Positions 37,460 to 49,800 of a stretch of DNA of 64,000 bases are shown in pieces. Each line of letters opens with the position of its first letter. Position 1 is the stretch's first letter. The position numbers and the translations under genes are program-made. The notes below the pieces were generated by a model that worked only from the letters and a program-made list of their open reading frames with translations, did not search any database and was not told the DNA's origin. Origin of the DNA: Dendrophyllia cribrosa (taxonomy: Eukaryota; Cnidaria; Anthozoa; Scleractinia; Dendrophylliidae). The stretch lies in assembly GCA_024195265.1 (NCBI GenBank), contig JAJLRJ010000008.1, forward strand, positions 21,040,958 to 21,104,957, read 5' to 3'.

Positions 37460-40400
37460 ATGGCGACAGCAAGTTGCTCTGCACCAGCAATATCTACGAC
37501 ACACCTAGCTACGCCAGAGTACAGAAACTGGCTTGCTCTCGGCCATGCCTTGACAACAGTGCTCTGCGAAGGTCTTCGTCCATTTGTTAATCGAGAGACA
37601 GAAAGTTTCTATAATAATGTAACGGCGGCATTTGCAGCTTGGCCTGGAGCTGTACCCTGCACCTGCTTGTATGTGCCGAGGAGAAAACCAAACCAGTACC
37701 ATGATATGGGCACCTGTGTGTGGGCCAACATCCTTCAGGGTCATCATCGTGCAAACAGACCAAATTGGAAACAAAGTGATTCCACAAAATGGATGGATCC
37801 AAACCTGGGTCCCTGGGAGATAGCTAAGCTGTTCCTCCCGGATTTAGGCGGACCGCACGCGGTGATAAACAGTGCGGAAGACATGGATATTACTGGGATA
37901 ATGAATCTATTGTACTGGTGTGATCATTTCACTATTCCTCAGCCTTTGATCAAGGACGTCCGTGAAACTCGAAACAACAAATGGGTGCACGTACCAAAAC
38001 TCGAATTAACCAACGCTGACAAGACAAATGCTTTTGGCGCCATTGAAAAACTGTTACAGGATCCTCAATTAGCTGCAGATCCGGATGCCCAGAATGCTCT
38101 TAAAGAAATTGTCAATCTTAAAAGCGTTACAGACTTGCATAGTATGGAGGCTCAAGTTTTGGCCGAGTTTAAAGAAGCCATGAACAACCTGGCGCTGGAA
38201 GCCGAAAGAAACAAAGAACAAGTCAGTCAATTGATGGAAAATCAGGCGACGCTAGAAAAGGCCGTGGAGGTCTTGGAGCAAAGGAACAAGCTGTTACTTC
38301 TATATGCGGTGTGGTTACTTTTTGTCTCTCTAATTGGAAACCTCTGTAGGAGAGTGAAGGGTTTCAGAAAAAATGTTGTATCGCTATGGATACTGTTGTT
38401 CTTCCTTTGGAGCTGGTGTGACGTCTCGAATGATGACACATTCATAAAAGACGGTACGTTGATCAATTCTGTGAACTATAAACACAAAAATCCAGAATAT
38501 CTTTAAGCGGATTCGGTAATAATCGTCCTTTAATTGTTTCTCCTTTTCTTTAGGATGTGCCCTGAAAATACACCCTGATCCATGGGAACTTAAGGAATTT
38601 GACTTCAGTGAGTTTATCACGTCATCCAGGTCAGGTTTTATTGGGAGACAATGGTTGTACCAGGAAATGGATGAGATCATGGAGCAGCCAGGGAGGCGTG
38701 GTGTTTTACTTATTGGGAACCCTGGTTCTGGTAAGACAGCTTTTGTTTGCAATTTGCTATGTTCCAGAACATCAAGCCCATTTATCCACAACAGAATCCT
38801 CGGGTATCATTTTTGCATGCACTCGGACACGGGAACACAAAAAGCGGCCAAATTTGTCCGAAATATTGCAAATATGGTTGCTTTGCGAATTGATGAATAC
38901 CGTGAAACCATTTCGAGCGATTCATTTGTGAATAGAGTACTGCAACACAGCTGTGTGCAGGATCCAGAGTGGTGTTTCCAGGAAGGAATCATTACACCTC
39001 TAACAAAACTACAGCACCAACCCAAACAGCGCTGGTATGTTGTTATTGATGCCTTGGACGAGTGTGCAGCCGACAAAGGAGAAATTCTAAGCATGCTCAA
39101 GTCGAAAGTTCGGCGCCTTCCAGTGTGGCTTAAATTGATCATTACCACACGTAATATGAGTACTATCATTACAAGACTTGAAGGAATGCAAAGACTAAAG
39201 CTGCGGCCAGACGACGAAAGAAATCTGGAGGATATCGATAGATATGCGTCGGATAAGATATATCCATTAAAAGATTCAATTATTTCTAGGATAAAGGCAT
39301 ACTTTTTGATCAGGGACAACAACACACCCACTCAGAGAATCATCTCCAGCCTCGCTGAGCAATCACAAGGAAATTTCCTGTACGTAAGACTTGTCTTAAA
39401 CGTTTTATTTGCAACAACGGAAAGCGAAAGCTGGACTGAGAACATACCGAAAACGCTCGACAACATATTTCAGTTATACTTTGAACGAAAATTTAGCACA
39501 CGCGATTCCTTTCAATCTTTACGTGAGATCTTTGAAATCTTAGTTGCATCATATACACCACTATCTGCACAAGTCATTCACTCTGTCCTTGCGCTTGACA
39601 ACCCAGCCCTAGACTTCGAGTATGATTTCATGGAAAAACTGGAAGAAATGTCATTGTTTCTGTGGCATGGATCGGAAAATGGCCTTGTGCAAATTTATCA
39701 TGCTTCTTTGTCTGAATGGCTGACTAGTGGGAAGGGAAGACCTTTTTATTACGTAAAGAAAGGAATTGGTCATAGACGTCTAGCCAAATATTATCTTCTG
39801 AATGCTAAAAGTATCAAGAAACACCTGACTACGGAAGAAGCGTTCCGTTTAACATGCCACATCGTGGAAGGTGGTTCAAACACACATCAGGTAGCCGAAT
39901 TTCTATCACTACCTTCTAATCTGATTAACAGTTCAGACGAATTCAACACCACGGCCTTACATATTACTTCACATGCAGCCACATCAGAAGTAACGGAGTT
40001 ATTGGCCAAGCATTTCTTTGACGTCGATTGTTTGAACAATGACCATCGTACGCCTGCTTTCGTAGCTGCAAATGCTGGATGCCTTAAAAATCTTATCACT
40101 CTTTTCAAAAGAGGGGCAAACCTAAATCACACTGTCAAATGTATACATGCTAAGCTGCCAAGACGTTTAACCGATCCCGTTCGTGAGTGTAGGAGAATGG
40201 CATGTGAATATTCATTGTTGCACATCGCCGCTCAGGAAGGAAACGTTGATATTGTGAAATTTCTTATCGAACATCGTGTGAATGTATTGAAACCTACTGG
40301 TTGTAATAACACTGCTCTCCAGCTAGCAGCTAAAAATGGATATCTTGAGGTCGTTGAAACCCTAAAGAAAGCTGGTGGGGTTTTAGATGGAGTCTCACTG

Positions 40401-43400
40401 CATCATGCTGCTGATGGAGGTCACAGTTGTGTCGTGGACTATCTATTGAATGAAGGTGTGAGAGATTATTGTGTAAATGACAGTCATCCTATGAAAGGAA
40501 ATAAAGCACAGAAAAATTGGAAGAACACCAGGATACAAATGCTTGACACTGGCCACTTAGAATTGCGTGAGACCGCACTTCATGCTGCAGTTAAGAAGGA
40601 ACATGTATCTGTGATCGAGTCTCTGCTACGTCAGCCAGAGAATGCTACCAACTGTGTTAATGCTGCAGGTAGACGTCCTGTACACGAGGCCATTCATTTA
40701 AACAACTTTAAAGCGTTAAAAGTGATGCTAGCGGCGGGTGTTAATACTTCTGTACGCTGCAACGCTAGCTTGCCAATTTCAGGGCTCTTTCAACGTGCGC
40801 TAGTGGGCCTACAGCAGAACTATTACCCGTGTGGTTTTACTCCGTTGCATATTGCAGCTATGCATGGTTATCACAGTGTTGGCGAATTACTTATTATGCA
40901 TAACGCAGACGTCAATGTACGAGACTGCAATGGTTCGACTCCACTCCATATAGCCTCGTGTCATGGGATGGTGTCATTTGTAAAACTTCTTGTTCACAGC
41001 GGGGCAAAAATCAATCGAAGAAGCTTTAACTTGTCAACGCCACTTCACAGTGCAGCTGCGTGCTTTGCGACGACCGCATTTTGCACTTTGCTTGAATTAG
41101 GGAGCGACTTCTTTGCTAAAGATGACAAAAAGATGACGGCATTACATTACATTGTTAAAGACATAAAAGTTGGTGGAAGAGAATACTTTGCTGATCTGTA
41201 TGTTGACAAGCCTATAAACTGGATAGAAGTGGTAAACGATAAAGAACCCTGGGAAAAAGGCGACCTTCAGTTTACTTGGTTGAATGCAATAGTAAGAATT
41301 ACTAACAGTGTTACTGCCAATATTGGTTTAATAAAATTCTTTGATGGCGGTTTGTCTGGTGCTGTGTCGGAAACATATTCTAATGTTTTTGAACTATTAG
41401 AGCAAAAAAACCATGCTTCACTTCTCCTCACTGGAAGCAATAACTACAAACGTACTCATTTGGTAACTATGACAACTCCAGCTGTTTTCGTTGCTGATAT
41501 TATGTTCCACAACTTGCTAAAAAGCGTTGATCCAACGTTTCTTCCAGAGCTGTTAAAGACGGCGTTGTTTAAAACATTCACAGTGTTTTATCCAAGCGTA
41601 CTAAATTGTACATTTGTTACTTTGTTAGTGAGATTAAATATGGTTCGCTTAGCAAACATGTTTCTAAAAGCAGGCGCGGATGTCAATTGCCAAGATCAGT
41701 CAGGCTTAAGTCCACTTATGACCTATCTTCACAGTGGAGGGCGTCACACATCTAAAGTCCTGGTAAAACACAAAGTGATGGTGGCCATTTCATGTGGAGA
41801 CCCATTTGAAAGATCTACATTGCACTTAATCTCTTACCATAAGTTACATTATTTAAATTATATTTCTCAGTTCGCACTTGGAGAGGAAAAGTGGTGGCAA
41901 TACCTAGACTTAGACAATTCTCTATTCGACTACTTTTTGGATGACTACGAAGAAGTACGAGAGCACAATGAATCTCTAAGAATTAGTCGTACTGGTGACG
42001 GTCCGCTGGCCGTAGCGATCAAGTCGCATCCTCGAGGAACCGAAGTAATCAATGAATGTTTTGATGCAGACGGCTATAACGCCTTACACAGAGCAGCTCA
42101 AGGAGCAAACGTAATTGCAATTAAAAGATTTCTCGCCTGGGGAGCTAACCCATCCTTGAAGAATGAGGAAGGCTTTTCTCCTCTTTGGCTTTCAGTGTTG
42201 TATTCTGTTAAATACACACCACTTCTGAATTTCCATCAGGAAAATATTCTAACAGATTTAGAACTAAATCTTGCAACGATTTCAGCATTTGTTATTTCAA
42301 ACCGTCTCCTTCAAAAAGGAATAGTAAACATCGACTGCAACGAAAGTCGACCTGACCTAACCTTGTATCACATCGCGGCTGTTCGAGGGATGTGGCTATT
42401 TATCCATTATCTACTTTCGAATAAGCAATTTACAGGGGTTGATGTGAACTGTCCCAACAAAGATGGTATAACTCCAATGTATTTGGCAGTGCTCGTTGGC
42501 GGTGTTGCTTGTGATTGGCAGAGTCCTTGGTGCAGGGTCGTGGACACCATTAGGAGTTTCGGTGGAACACTTCGCTTTCCTAACCTAGAGGCTGAATACT
42601 TTCTCTTTTTTCATCTATTCTATGGAATGAGTCCTGGCAAAATATTTCTTGAATTGCAAGACCACGAGATATCAACTCTGCAAGAAGATTGTGGTCTTGA
42701 CGAATGCCAAGACTATGAAAGTGAATTTGACGATCTCTCCGAGGCATCTGCTAAACTTGATATTGCCTACAATAACTACCGAGTAAACGTACACTTTTGT
42801 CATAGTAAAATGGCCAGTGAATTGTGTCCACACGAGGTTCACCAGGATTTCCCTCATTTTCAGTCCATGATGCATGTTTTTAAGAATCTCCAGTTTTTAA
42901 TATCTCAGCATACCACCATTAGCGATAATTTTTTTCGATTTTTGGAGAGCGAAAGTAGTCGTGTACAATTGTTTTTGTTTTCCTTTATCAAACCGTGGAG
43001 GCGGTGCAGACCCAACGACGAAAGCCAACAAAATGAGCGAACAGATAGAACAAGCGAACAAGGACAACAAAGAACGACAACAAACAATTACAACCAAGAC
43101 AACCAACAAAGGCAGCAAAGTAAAACTACATATGAAACTACATCTGATGGTCGTGATGACATGTGCTCTGAAAATGTGAACTCGCTGAACTCGGTTACTT
43201 CTTTGCGCAGGTCTTTTCGACGATTCAAAGAAAGCTTTAACGAGTTGCAGAAACGTTCAATATACGCCAAAACTGTTATTTTTCACAAGGGAAATTTACC
43301 TCGTATGCTTTCGGAAGTAAACCATGCTTTGCACAGGTACTATTCAACTGTATATTGTGACTGGAAAGCAAATGCAGCTAAGTACGTGATGTTGAGGTTC

Positions 43401-43643
43401 CAAATTTGGAACTTGAAACATTTGACTAAACATGTGAACAAGAATTCCAGAGCAGAAAGCATTTCACTTTTTGCATCATCTCGCATGTGGAACGTCTTAA
43501 TTAATCCATCCAAAGATGTATTGAAACTTGTTTTAAGGCTTGCCTCTGAAAAGGGATTTGATGACCTTGATTATCTAACAATTTTAAAATTTAGAAAACC
43601 GCCTTTATGGAAAGGTACATACGACAGTGTGCGGCACTTTTAA
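37460..43643 (+). CDS. HEPN (DZIP3-type)-STAND NTPase-ankyrin protein, TANC/NLR-like
   Basis: Exons 37460-38453 and 38554-43643 join in phase 1 (donor ACG/GTACGT, acceptor TTTAG/GATGTG) to give 2,027 residues. Order: DZIP3-type HEPN domain (about 15-215, with CEGLRPFV, MGTCVWANIL and NLLYWCDHF); coiled coil (about 228-273); two hydrophobic segments (about 273-292 and 303-318); STAND P-loop NTPase with Walker A GNPGSGKT (about 386-393) and Walker B VVIDALDEC (about 495-502), most like TANC1/2; then many ankyrin repeats over about 1,100 residues; a Gln/Asn/Thr-rich linker and a helical C-terminus. STAND proteins are ATP-switched signalling platforms and HEPN domains are often RNases, so an innate-immune sensor is plausible but inferred. 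The start at 37460 is the first ATG of the frame. Confidence 0.9.
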
Positions 43644-43739
43644 AAAGAGCTTCAATACTTGTTTACTACTGTAAAGGAAGAGGAAAAAGAAGACATATCT
43701 AAAAAGGTAAAGACATCTAAGAAGAATCTTCAGGCATTT

Positions 43740-43853
43740 AACTATTATAGCGCGAAAGCTTGCGTGATATCGCCTAATTCTTAGCCGTCGAGGCCGTAGG
43801 CCGAGTCGGCTAAAATTAGGCGATATCACGCAAGCTTGAGCGATATAATAGTT
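43740..43853. repeat. Foldback element, 114 bp
   Basis: AACTATTATA...TATAATAGTT ends with long inverted arms including GCGATATCACGCAAGCTT. It lies just past the HEPN-STAND-ankyrin gene. Confidence 0.85.
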
Positions 43854-45412
43854 TTATAATTCAACACATTGATAACAAAGCACAGTTTGAAGAAAAAATA
43901 TAGAGGCCGGTCCGTCATTTTTGCATTCTCTTGTCAAATGCGAAATTTACATCCATCGTTGGATATACGTCATGTAGACATAGCGTATATCGATAACTTT
44001 TTGACCATATTTGGGCAGTGTATCAATGTGTTGAATTATGAAGACGGATATGTGTCAAGTTCGTATAACGACTCAGCATCCACATGTACAAGACCGTCAA
44101 AACTTTCTTATGTAGGCAGGTAGCTTTTTTCATCCTCAGAGGGCCGCGTTCCTTTCGGCTTTTTTCAGCAACATAAGAATCATTTAGTTATTCAGCCTCT
44201 GCTGTGTAGGGGTACACAGGCTCTCGGTACGCGATTGTTACTTTTAGATCAGTTTTACGTATTAGAGGACTCAGCTGTAAGTTTATAATTTTTTACAAAA
44301 ATAAATTATCGTCAGTAACAGCAGTAGACTGCATATGTTACGTTTATTTTTATGGGAAACGCTGTCTTGACAAAAACTGTGGTAAACCTTTAGAGTGTTG
44401 TCAGTAGTGGATGTAGGGATGGTGGATGTTGTTAAGCAAATGGTTAGTCTCATACAGATACCATCAGCAGCCACTATTGTTTTCCCTTTTTAAAAATTCG
44501 AAGAACGATCAAAGGAAAAGCCATCTCGTGACTGATACGAAATAACCTAAGGTTAAGTCCACAGGTCGGTTTTAATTTTCCATACTGAGTTTGAAGTCAA
44601 AGAATTAAAGATTAAAACGGCCAAAACATCTAAGCGTGACATAAATATGCATTGTGTGAAACGAGACTGTCTTGACAACTGGATAACGTAATACACTGGC
44701 AAAATACAGCAATCATCTTTTAACACGTAATACACTGGAGAATTAAAAAAAGTTTACAAATGATCGAACGAGTCCCCGCATACTTTATCTCGTTCAACGC
44801 TTCGCGTATTCGCGAGACAAAAACAGTCTGTTGAAAAATATACTATAATTTATCGGACACCGCTTTCACTATTTACAAGGTTCAATTTAAAATGCAAATG
44901 TGAAATTATATCTAATTTAGTTTTAATTTATTTAAAGAATCACATTATTTTTCTATCTGCCCGCTCTCTCACCAAACGTAGTAGCGGCAATTTTAAGTTT
45001 TTGAGAACATGCCTGTATTAACTTGAGAGATTATTATACAATATATAGTCCTATAACGACAATGAATGGACGAAGCTACGTTATACTTCATGTTACCTTC
45101 ACGACAGTCACGGAAATCACGCAACATACGGATGAGAATTTCCTTCAACGGAAACAGTCGCGTACCCTTCTTCACAGCTGACTTTGGCCGTCATTCAACA
45201 CTCCCCTACTCCCTCGTGATTGACAGTGAAATGAAAAGCGTTGCGTGACAAGTCGAATAACGCATGCGAAGACTTCTACACTATGCTACCATCTACCTAA
45301 CTTTACAAAAGGGTCACTAAAAAAGTTAATTTGAAATGTTAAAACAAGCCACTACGCAAGGTGTATCGAGATGTCTGCAAGTTGGAATCATAAAGATTTA
45401 ATCTTGCTTTAG
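43854..45412. other. Intergenic stretch, nothing recognised
   Basis: No coding region, RNA gene or clear repeat could be supported here. Several short open frames exist on both strands but have no recognisable content. Confidence 0.6.
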
Positions 45413-45655
45413 ACTGCTAGCTGTCCCTTTTCAGTCAATCGAGCGGGCGAGCTAATCACGAAAACAAGCTCGGCGAGACTGGAGCGAGCGAAGGAGCCGA
45501 GGGGAAACTGGGGGAGAGGCGGGAGGAAATCTTATCTTCCCGCCTCTTCCCTAGCGCCCTTCGGCTCGCATTACTTTCGCTCGTTCGGTGGATCAACGAT
45601 CGCGTATTTGCTCGCCCACTCTACTATCCAGAAAGGAACTGCTAACAATCTAATC
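45413..45655. repeat. Short DNA element, CTGCTAGCTGTCC family, copy 2
   Basis: Starts CTGCTAGCTGTCCC and contains GAGCGGGCGAGCTAATCACG, as do copies at 22,699 and 49,191. Confidence 0.7.
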
Positions 45656-45869
45656 TTGGTTAAATACAAGTGAATTTGAACATGTTCATGTAACTGTTTT
45701 TATAATTTATACTCGTTGTTTTGATCTACCAATGATCGCCACATCTACGTCGGGATGCTTGCATCAGTTAACTGCTTGCTTATTAAAAGGAAAACAACGA
45801 TGAACCTTTACAGCTGGCTTTCTCTGAAACAGACATATTCGGGACCAGCCCGGACTGTTCACCTTAGAT

Positions 45870-46270
45870 AGGTGTCTGCCTGAGAGGTGTCAACCTTATA
45901 GTCCATCTCACATAGATGTCCATCTTGAAGAAGTGTTTCACATAGACAAGTTTCCGTGTGTCCACTTTAGAGATATGTCCATCTTAACAGGTGTCTGTCA
46001 TACACAGGTGAACACCTTGGAGAAGTGCCCCTCTAAGACAAGTCCGTTTTAGGTTTCCGTCTACATTAGAGATGTGTCCATCTTGGAGAAGTGCCCCTCC
46101 AAGACAAGTCTGTTTTAGGTGTCCACCTTAGGTATGTGTCCAACTTACAAGGTGTCCATCTTGGAGAAGTGTTCCTCTTAGACAAGTGTCTCTTTAGGTT
46201 TGCACCATACAGATGTGTCCATCTTAACAGGTATCCTTCAGTAAGACCAGTATAACCCTTAGACAGATGT
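45870..46270. repeat. Degenerate minisatellite
   Basis: Irregular tandem copies of words such as GTGTCCATCTTGGAGAAGTG and CTCTAAGACAAGT over 400 bases, with no constant period. Confidence 0.75.
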
Positions 46271-46583
46271 CCGTCTTGTCAATTCTTTTCTTCAAATGAT
46301 ACACCAGCTCTTTAAAGTCCCTTAACCCTCAACATACACATTCTTAACATTGAACATCTCCCACTTCATCTAGTGCTTACTGATAAAAAAAAATTAATTA
46401 GTTCCATTTGGCGATTAGTTTCTTTATTCCATGACCAGCATGACTGATTCTGTATCGATATTCGGAGGAGAAATAAGATGCTACTGTCTTTACTGTTAAG
46501 AAATGGTGGAACGTGCAGCAGCTTCGCTTCCAAGTCAAATCTTGATTCATGTAATGTAGTGGCTCTAGTTTAGGAGCCTGTGA

Positions 46584-46751
46584 ATGAAATCATCACGTGA
46601 TACCATTGAATTGATACTTAAATTATCACGTGATACCATTCAGTTGATAGTTAAATCATCACGTGATACCATTCAGTTGATAGTTAAATCATCACGTGGT
46701 ACCATTCAGTTGTTAGTTAAATCATCACGTGATACCATTCAATTGATACTA
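46584..46751. repeat. 33-bp tandem repeat with TCACGTGA in each unit
   Basis: Five units of TTAAATCATCACGTGATACC plus 13 bases. Each holds the E-box palindrome TCACGTGA (one has TCACGTGG), about 85 bases downstream of the neurofibromin stop. Confidence 0.85.
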
Positions 46752-46835
46752 TTCAGCAGGACGTTCCTGCAGTGCTCTTGGTTGGGCCACTTTGTACATT
46801 GGTACAGGCTTGACCCAATTCTACACGCCTCTCGA

Positions 46836-49800
46836 CTACCATTTAACACCTTTTCCAGCGGAGGTGCTCCGTTGTCCTCTCGCTGACCAATTTCTCTTAA
46901 ATTTCGGGGATTCCTTTTCCGTTTTCTTTTGCCGGTAAGACGAACCCGATCGCTTAAACGGCAGCGGAATGAAAATGTTCTTTCCACTTGTCGCACCACC
47001 AGATAAAGAACTTAAGGAAGAAGAGAGAGAAGAAGAAGACGGTGCACTTCTTACATCTTCGGTACTAGAGCTGAGTGTCAGTGGCTTGATAGAGGCAAGA
47101 GAACTTGAGCGTTGAGTTTTTTCCTCGATTGAATATACCCCATAAACTTCCAGGACTGCTTCCAAGAACTTCATGAAGAGTTGGGCACGATTAGCTTGAC
47201 CGCTTTGTTCCTGAAAGTAAACGGAAATAAAGGGATTTTATCCTCGATAATAAATAAAACAAACTTCATAGTTGTGAAAAACCTCCCAAAGGGTGACCAA
47301 AAACTTGAAAAGGAAAAACTCAGACTTTCATTTACCAAAATGTTGTGACAAAGGAAAGAACTTCTGCATAGTGTTCATTCTTTAGAATTTTCTCGACATG
47401 TTTCAAAAGTTAGAACCATGTACAACATACTAAATATGCTACTGAATAGCTTTCATTTGAATCCTTACCTAAAGTTTTTTTTCTCACTAAGTACATCCCT
47501 GTACACTGTACTGTATAATAAACAGCACCACAGGAAAGTACTCCTGCGCAGTTTTCATTTGAATTGTCTTGTACTCTGACTTTCAAGTGAGAACCAACTT
47601 GTACTCCTCATTTCACCCCAATACTCGCGTCTCGAGTTCCACAGACAAAAACAGTTATCACGTTCCCTCTAAAACTGTAACCTTTAGCGTAATTCACCCT
47701 AATGACTCCAATGCTCTAGCGAAATAAACTATCTATCTACCTAAACATAAAGGGTTAAAAGAAATGTTAAAAGAACACTTATGTCCTGAAATGCAGGCAA
47801 GTATTGTTTAACTAGTACTTCATATTTGACAGAATTTCGTGTGTTTTGGTGAACTATTATAGGTGAGGACACTTTGTGATGTCAGTCATGGAGTAGCGTG
47901 GTCCCCCTCTGAATGCATTTCTGGACATATTTCGGAGATGTGAGCTGTTTATTTTCAAAACTCCGGATCAACTGAGCTGGAAACTACTCTTACCTTGAAC
48001 TTTGTAAAATGGCAAAATCCCGAAAATCCGAAAGCTAAAAAAGAGAATAAAAAACGTTGTTATAATCTAAACAAAAAATTAAGAATTATCTGTCCTCGTT
48101 TTTCTGTCCAAACAAGCAATAGTAAATAAAGAAGTAGTTCATCAGGACTGGGTTGTTCAAATGGTGGATAGCGCTATCCACTGGATAAATCACTATCCAG
48201 TGGATAACACAATTGGTTTTGCTAATGCCTATCCACTGGATAGTGATTTATCCGGTGAATAGTGCTATACACCTTTTTAACAACCGAGGCCAGGAGGTTT
48301 TCATTCTTACTACAGTTTTTAGCGACAACTCACTTGAAAGATAACTGGATTTAATTGCTGTATCTTCAGCTTGTTTCACGGCACTCATGGAATGTACAAT
48401 GGTCTGTATTGCCTTCAGTGTCGCTACATCATCTGAATGACCGAGGACAATAGACAGATCCGAGTCCAGGAACGGGTAACTAAAGAGATGATAAAAAAAA
48501 AACAAATGCTTGTGATGTATAAAAATAGGTCCGTTATGCCGTACGCATTATTTAGTATTTTGGTTAAGGCGGGGAAGGTGGGGAAGGTGGGGAAGGTGGG
48601 GAAGGTGGGGAAGGTGGGGAAGGTGGGGAAGGTGGGGAAGGTGGGGAAGGTGGGGAAGGTGGGGAGGGAGGGGGGCTTCTTTCCTATTTTGGCTGAGAAG
48701 GGCTTGGCCGAGAAGGGCTTGGCCGAGAAGGGCTTGGCCGAGAAGGGCTTATTTGAAAGAGGAACACGAACACGATGGACAATGTTGAACTGAACCGAAC
48801 TGAACGGTTTAACTATACATGTTCATAATTTATGTCGTGTGAGCAAACGCAAAAAAATTAACAATATGTCCGTGTAAACGTGTGGGTACAGTGAATGAAT
48901 GGTTGAGAACAAGAAAATTTCAAACTCACATCACAGGAAAAACTCCAGGAAAAACCAAGCTGGCCTCGGCGATAACCTCGTATAAATAGCGTGTTTCAGC
49001 ATCACCCGTGATATGTTCCAGCAAGATTGCCTGCCAAGAAAACATAGTTCATCTTAAAAGTTTTACAAAATACGTTGTAACAGAGATTATACCAAATTTC
49101 CCTCGAATACGTTAACACCGTTTTCTTAACTGATATTTCAACCATTTATTGCAAACGGGAGAGTAGTATGGCTTTTCCAGGGGAAAGTAGACTACTAGCT
49201 GTCTTTTTTTAGTCAGTCGAGCGGCGAGCTAATCACAAATACAACAAAGCTCTAGCGGCGAGACTGGAGGGAATCCTCTCTTGGCTCGCATTACTTTCAC
49301 TCGGTCGGTCGATCGGTGATCACATGATTTGCTCGCCCGCTCGACTATCCAAAGAAGGACTGCTGGCGGACTAAACTAAGGGAAAGCTGAGACATGGAAT
49401 TGCAAGCGAACTTGTAGTTAAGGGTAGAAACACGACTATCATAATTGATATATTATCATATAAAATATTGCAGATACGATTACATAAAAAGTTGAGCGCT
49501 ACATGGTTTACATGTAAAAGTATTATCTTCACAAAGGTTTGGGATTTAATTTTAAAGTTAAATAAAGCTTTGTCAACGACGTATCGTCATAATGAAAGGC
49601 TCCTATGAGCCAACACGTGAATACGGAACGATCGGACCCTCCCCTCTCGTAGGCGTTTTGCTCCACCGACACCCACCCCCTGCGTCCAACCCCCATCCTC
49701 CCCTCCCTCCAAAGTCATCCCCATCAGCCCATTGACCGACCGACCGAGTGAATTTTGCCTCCAACTGCTTTAACTCGTCAAGGCTTCGCGTATTCACGAG

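Noticed and set aside
45066..45248. Plus-strand 60-codon frame in the intergenic stretch
   Set aside because: No motif, no neighbouring exon with matching phase, and a length expected by chance.
46739..46999. Minus-strand 86-codon frame
   Set aside because: It overlaps the last neurofibromin exon in another phase and runs into the tandem repeat.
48560..48755. CRISPR-like array
   Set aside because: The units are uninterrupted tandem repeats with no unique spacers, in an animal intron.
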